DNA of 64,000 nt from Croceibacterium mercuriale. Its GTDB lineage: Bacteria; Pseudomonadota; Alphaproteobacteria; Sphingomonadales; Sphingomonadaceae. Position 1 is the first letter of the stretch, and every line of letters begins with the position of its first letter. The stretch lies in NCBI RefSeq assembly GCF_000802385.1, contig NZ_JTDN01000002.1, positions 310,001 through 374,000 of the forward strand, in the 5' to 3' direction. Below are positions 62,747 to 64,000 of the stretch, piece by piece. Both the position numbers and the translations under genes were made by a program. The notes beneath the pieces are model-generated. The model was not told the DNA's origin. It saw only the letters and a list, made by a program, of their open reading frames with translations, and did no database searches.

Positions 62747-63687
62747 CGCATCGGCGCCGCGCGTCCGCGCAGCGCCACGATCAGCCCCACCATCGTCAGC
62801 GCGGCGCCACCGACAGCCAGGGGCGACCAGACATAGCCTTCGAACAGGGTCGACAGGGCCATGGCCACGACCGGCACCATCACGCCATTATAGGCTGCAC
62901 GGCCTGGACCCAGGTCGCGGATCAGCCGGAAATAGAGCGGGAAGGTCACCACCGACCCGATCAATGCCAGGTACGCCACCCCGCCCCAGTAGCGCGGACT
63001 GGTCGGCAGCACTGGCGGGCCGTTCAAGGTCCAGGCCAGCACCGTGTTCGCCAGCGTGCCCCACAGCATCGCCCAGGCCAGCAGCAGCAGCAGCGGGCGC
63101 CGCTTGGCGGTGCCGGTCGCCTGCAGCACATTGGCCGTGCTGGCGGACAGGATCGCCCCCACCGTCAGCGCGATGCCCAGCGCCACCTGCCCGGTCGGTG
63201 GCGCGACCGCCGCCTCATGCACCAGCAGCAGCACGATGCCGGCGATGCCCAGCAGCGATCCCGCCACGAAGCGGCCGGTGATCGGCTGCTTCAGGAACAG
63301 CCGGCCCAGGATGGCATTCGGCACCATCAGCAGGCCGAACAGCACCGCCACGATGCCGGATGTCAGGTGGATCTCGGCCCGGTAGACGAAGTTGAAATTG
63401 CCGAAGAACTGGAACAGTCCCAGCAGGACCGCTATCAGGTGCCCGCCCGCTGTCATGGAGAAGCCGCGCCGGCCGCTGCGCCGGTTGCTGACCGCCGCCA
63501 GCACGAACATGCCGACGGTGGCGATGCCGAAGCGGTAGGCGACCGACCAGCTGGGCGGGGCTAGCGCCAGCCCGTCCTTGATGACGAACCAGGTCGACCC
63601 CCAGATCAGCGCCACCGCCAGGAACGGCAGCGCGATGTCGGGGCGCAGCAGCGCATGGCCGGGCTTGCTGCCGATTTCCAGGCTCAC
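62704..63687 (-). CDS. EamA/DMT-family transporter
   Basis: Inner-membrane exporter of 327 residues, ten helices in two EamA units: ALPFLAVALIWGSTWFVIKD at the start, AEIHLTSGIVAVLFGLLMV near residue 105, and YWGGVAYLALIGSVVTFPLY near residue 240. The GTG at 63687 overlaps the upstream stop (GTGA). Adjacent to a threonine-aldolase-like gene, which hints at an amino-acid exporter; this is inference from family and neighbour only. Confidence 0.87.
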   Translation of the reverse strand: MSLEIGSKPGHALLRPDIALPFLAVALIWGSTWFVIKDGLALAPPSWSVAYRFGIATVGMFVLAAVSNRRSGRRGFSMTAGGHLIAVLLGLFQFFGNFNFVYRAEIHLTSGIVAVLFGLLMVPNAILGRLFLKQPITGRFVAGSLLGIAGIVLLLVHEAAVAPPTGQVALGIALTVGAILSASTANVLQATGTAKRRPLLLLLAWAMLWGTLANTVLAWTLNGPPVLPTSPRYWGGVAYLALIGSVVTFPLYFRLIRDLGPGRAAYNGVMVPVVAMALSTLFEGYVWSPLAVGGAALTMVGLIVALRGRAAPMRQPPAEIQPSSPLR

Positions 63688-64000
63688 AGCTGTGCCAGTG
63701 CGCGGGCCAGGGCCGTCGCGTCCTCCTGCCGGGTGTCCCAGGCGGTGACGAAGCGGGCCGCATCGGCGCCCCAGTCGTAGAACCCGAAACCCTGGTCGCG
63801 CAGCGCCTGCCGCTCCGCATCCGACAGTCGCACGAACAGTTCGTTCGCCTCCACCGGGTGCAGCAGCCGTTCGCCCACGCTGCCGGCGATCTCCGCCGCG
63901 GCGGCGTTGGCGGCACGGCCATTGGCCAGCCACAGATCGCCGTCCAGCATGGCCAGCAGCTGCGCCGCCAGGAACCGGCCCTTCGATTGCAGCTGGCCCG
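63684..64000 (-). CDS. Threonine aldolase / beta-eliminating lyase, C-terminal part (5' end beyond window)
   Basis: The last 105 codons of a PLP-dependent fold-type I enzyme, from about 63998 to the stop at 63684. QSKGRFLAAQLLAMLDGDLW and LFVRLSDAERQALRDQGFGF match the C-terminal domain of low-specificity L-threonine aldolase of sphingomonads. The catalytic lysine lies in the missing part. The gene runs on to the right of base 64000. Its GTGA overlap suggests it is translated together with the EamA exporter. Confidence 0.8.
   Translation of the reverse strand, partial: GQLQSKGRFLAAQLLAMLDGDLWLANGRAANAAAAEIAGSVGERLLHPVEANELFVRLSDAERQALRDQGFGFYDWGADAARFVTAWDTRQEDATALARALAQL

Overview
The window is a high-GC chromosomal segment of an alphaproteobacterium, most likely a member of the Sphingomonadales (Sphingomonas/Erythrobacter-like). 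The evidence is the MipZ ATPase, a Sphingomonas-type PgmG phosphoglucomutase, the petABC cytochrome bc1 operon, a hisN-type histidinol phosphatase, a tonB-exbB-exbD-exbD operon, an SWFG/BON protein and a gene-transfer-agent-like head cluster. I saw no insertion sequences, integrase, CRISPR array or rRNA. One tRNA gene (Gly, anticodon TCC) is present.

Layout. 1-5.5 kb (minus strand): HK97-type head genes in the order terS, terL, portal, small membrane protein, prohead protease, small protein, major capsid (cut by the window edge). This is the order of genes g1-g5 of the Rhodobacter gene transfer agent, and no lysogeny genes are visible. Hairpins, two of them with U-tracts, sit between some of these genes. 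5.5-9.9 kb: a CDF metal exporter, an OmpA-family porin-like protein with a 24-proline linker, and glnK-amtB behind a sigma54/NtrC-type promoter. 10-17.6 kb: an EEP phosphohydrolase, then the translation block prfC, pheT, pheS, rplT, rpmI, interrupted by an AraC regulator. 17.6-26.9 kb: gamma-glutamylcyclotransferase, SDR, hisN, prs, a DUF2235 membrane hydrolase, small accessory proteins and homoserine dehydrogenase. 27.2-29.9 kb (plus strand): TonB energy-transduction operon with palindromes in its leader. 30-38.1 kb: transporters (EamA, SulP), GST, DUF4336, an Lhr-type helicase and an SWFG/BON protein. 38.2-41.8 kb: a diguanylate cyclase, then a two-gene operon of a YqcI/YcgG heme N-hydroxylase family protein and a DUF1989 protein, then DUF2059. 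41.8-45.2 kb: mipZ, a membrane J-protein and pgmG, plus an N-formylglutamate amidohydrolase. 45.3-51.1 kb: a transglutaminase, then a P1 peptidase, small membrane protein and sodium-solute symporter operon, divergent from a TonB-dependent receptor. 51.1-54.8 kb: WYL regulator, tRNA-Gly, OmpA-like lipoprotein and cation/proton antiporter. 54.9-64 kb: apt, petC, petB, petA, pgeF, pepN, an epimerase-like SDR, an EamA exporter and the end of a threonine-aldolase-like gene.

Most of the content is ordinary core genome. The parts that deserve attention are the transfer-agent head module with its internal terminator-like hairpins, the N-hydroxylase/DUF1989 operon (possible guanidino-compound metabolism), and the peptidase-symporter-receptor locus. 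Several cis-elements are also worth testing: the prfC ribosome-site hairpin, the tonB leader palindromes, the glnK sigma54/NtrC site and the WYL promoter palindrome. Many neighbouring genes overlap by ATGA, GTGA or TGATG, so tight translational coupling is common here.
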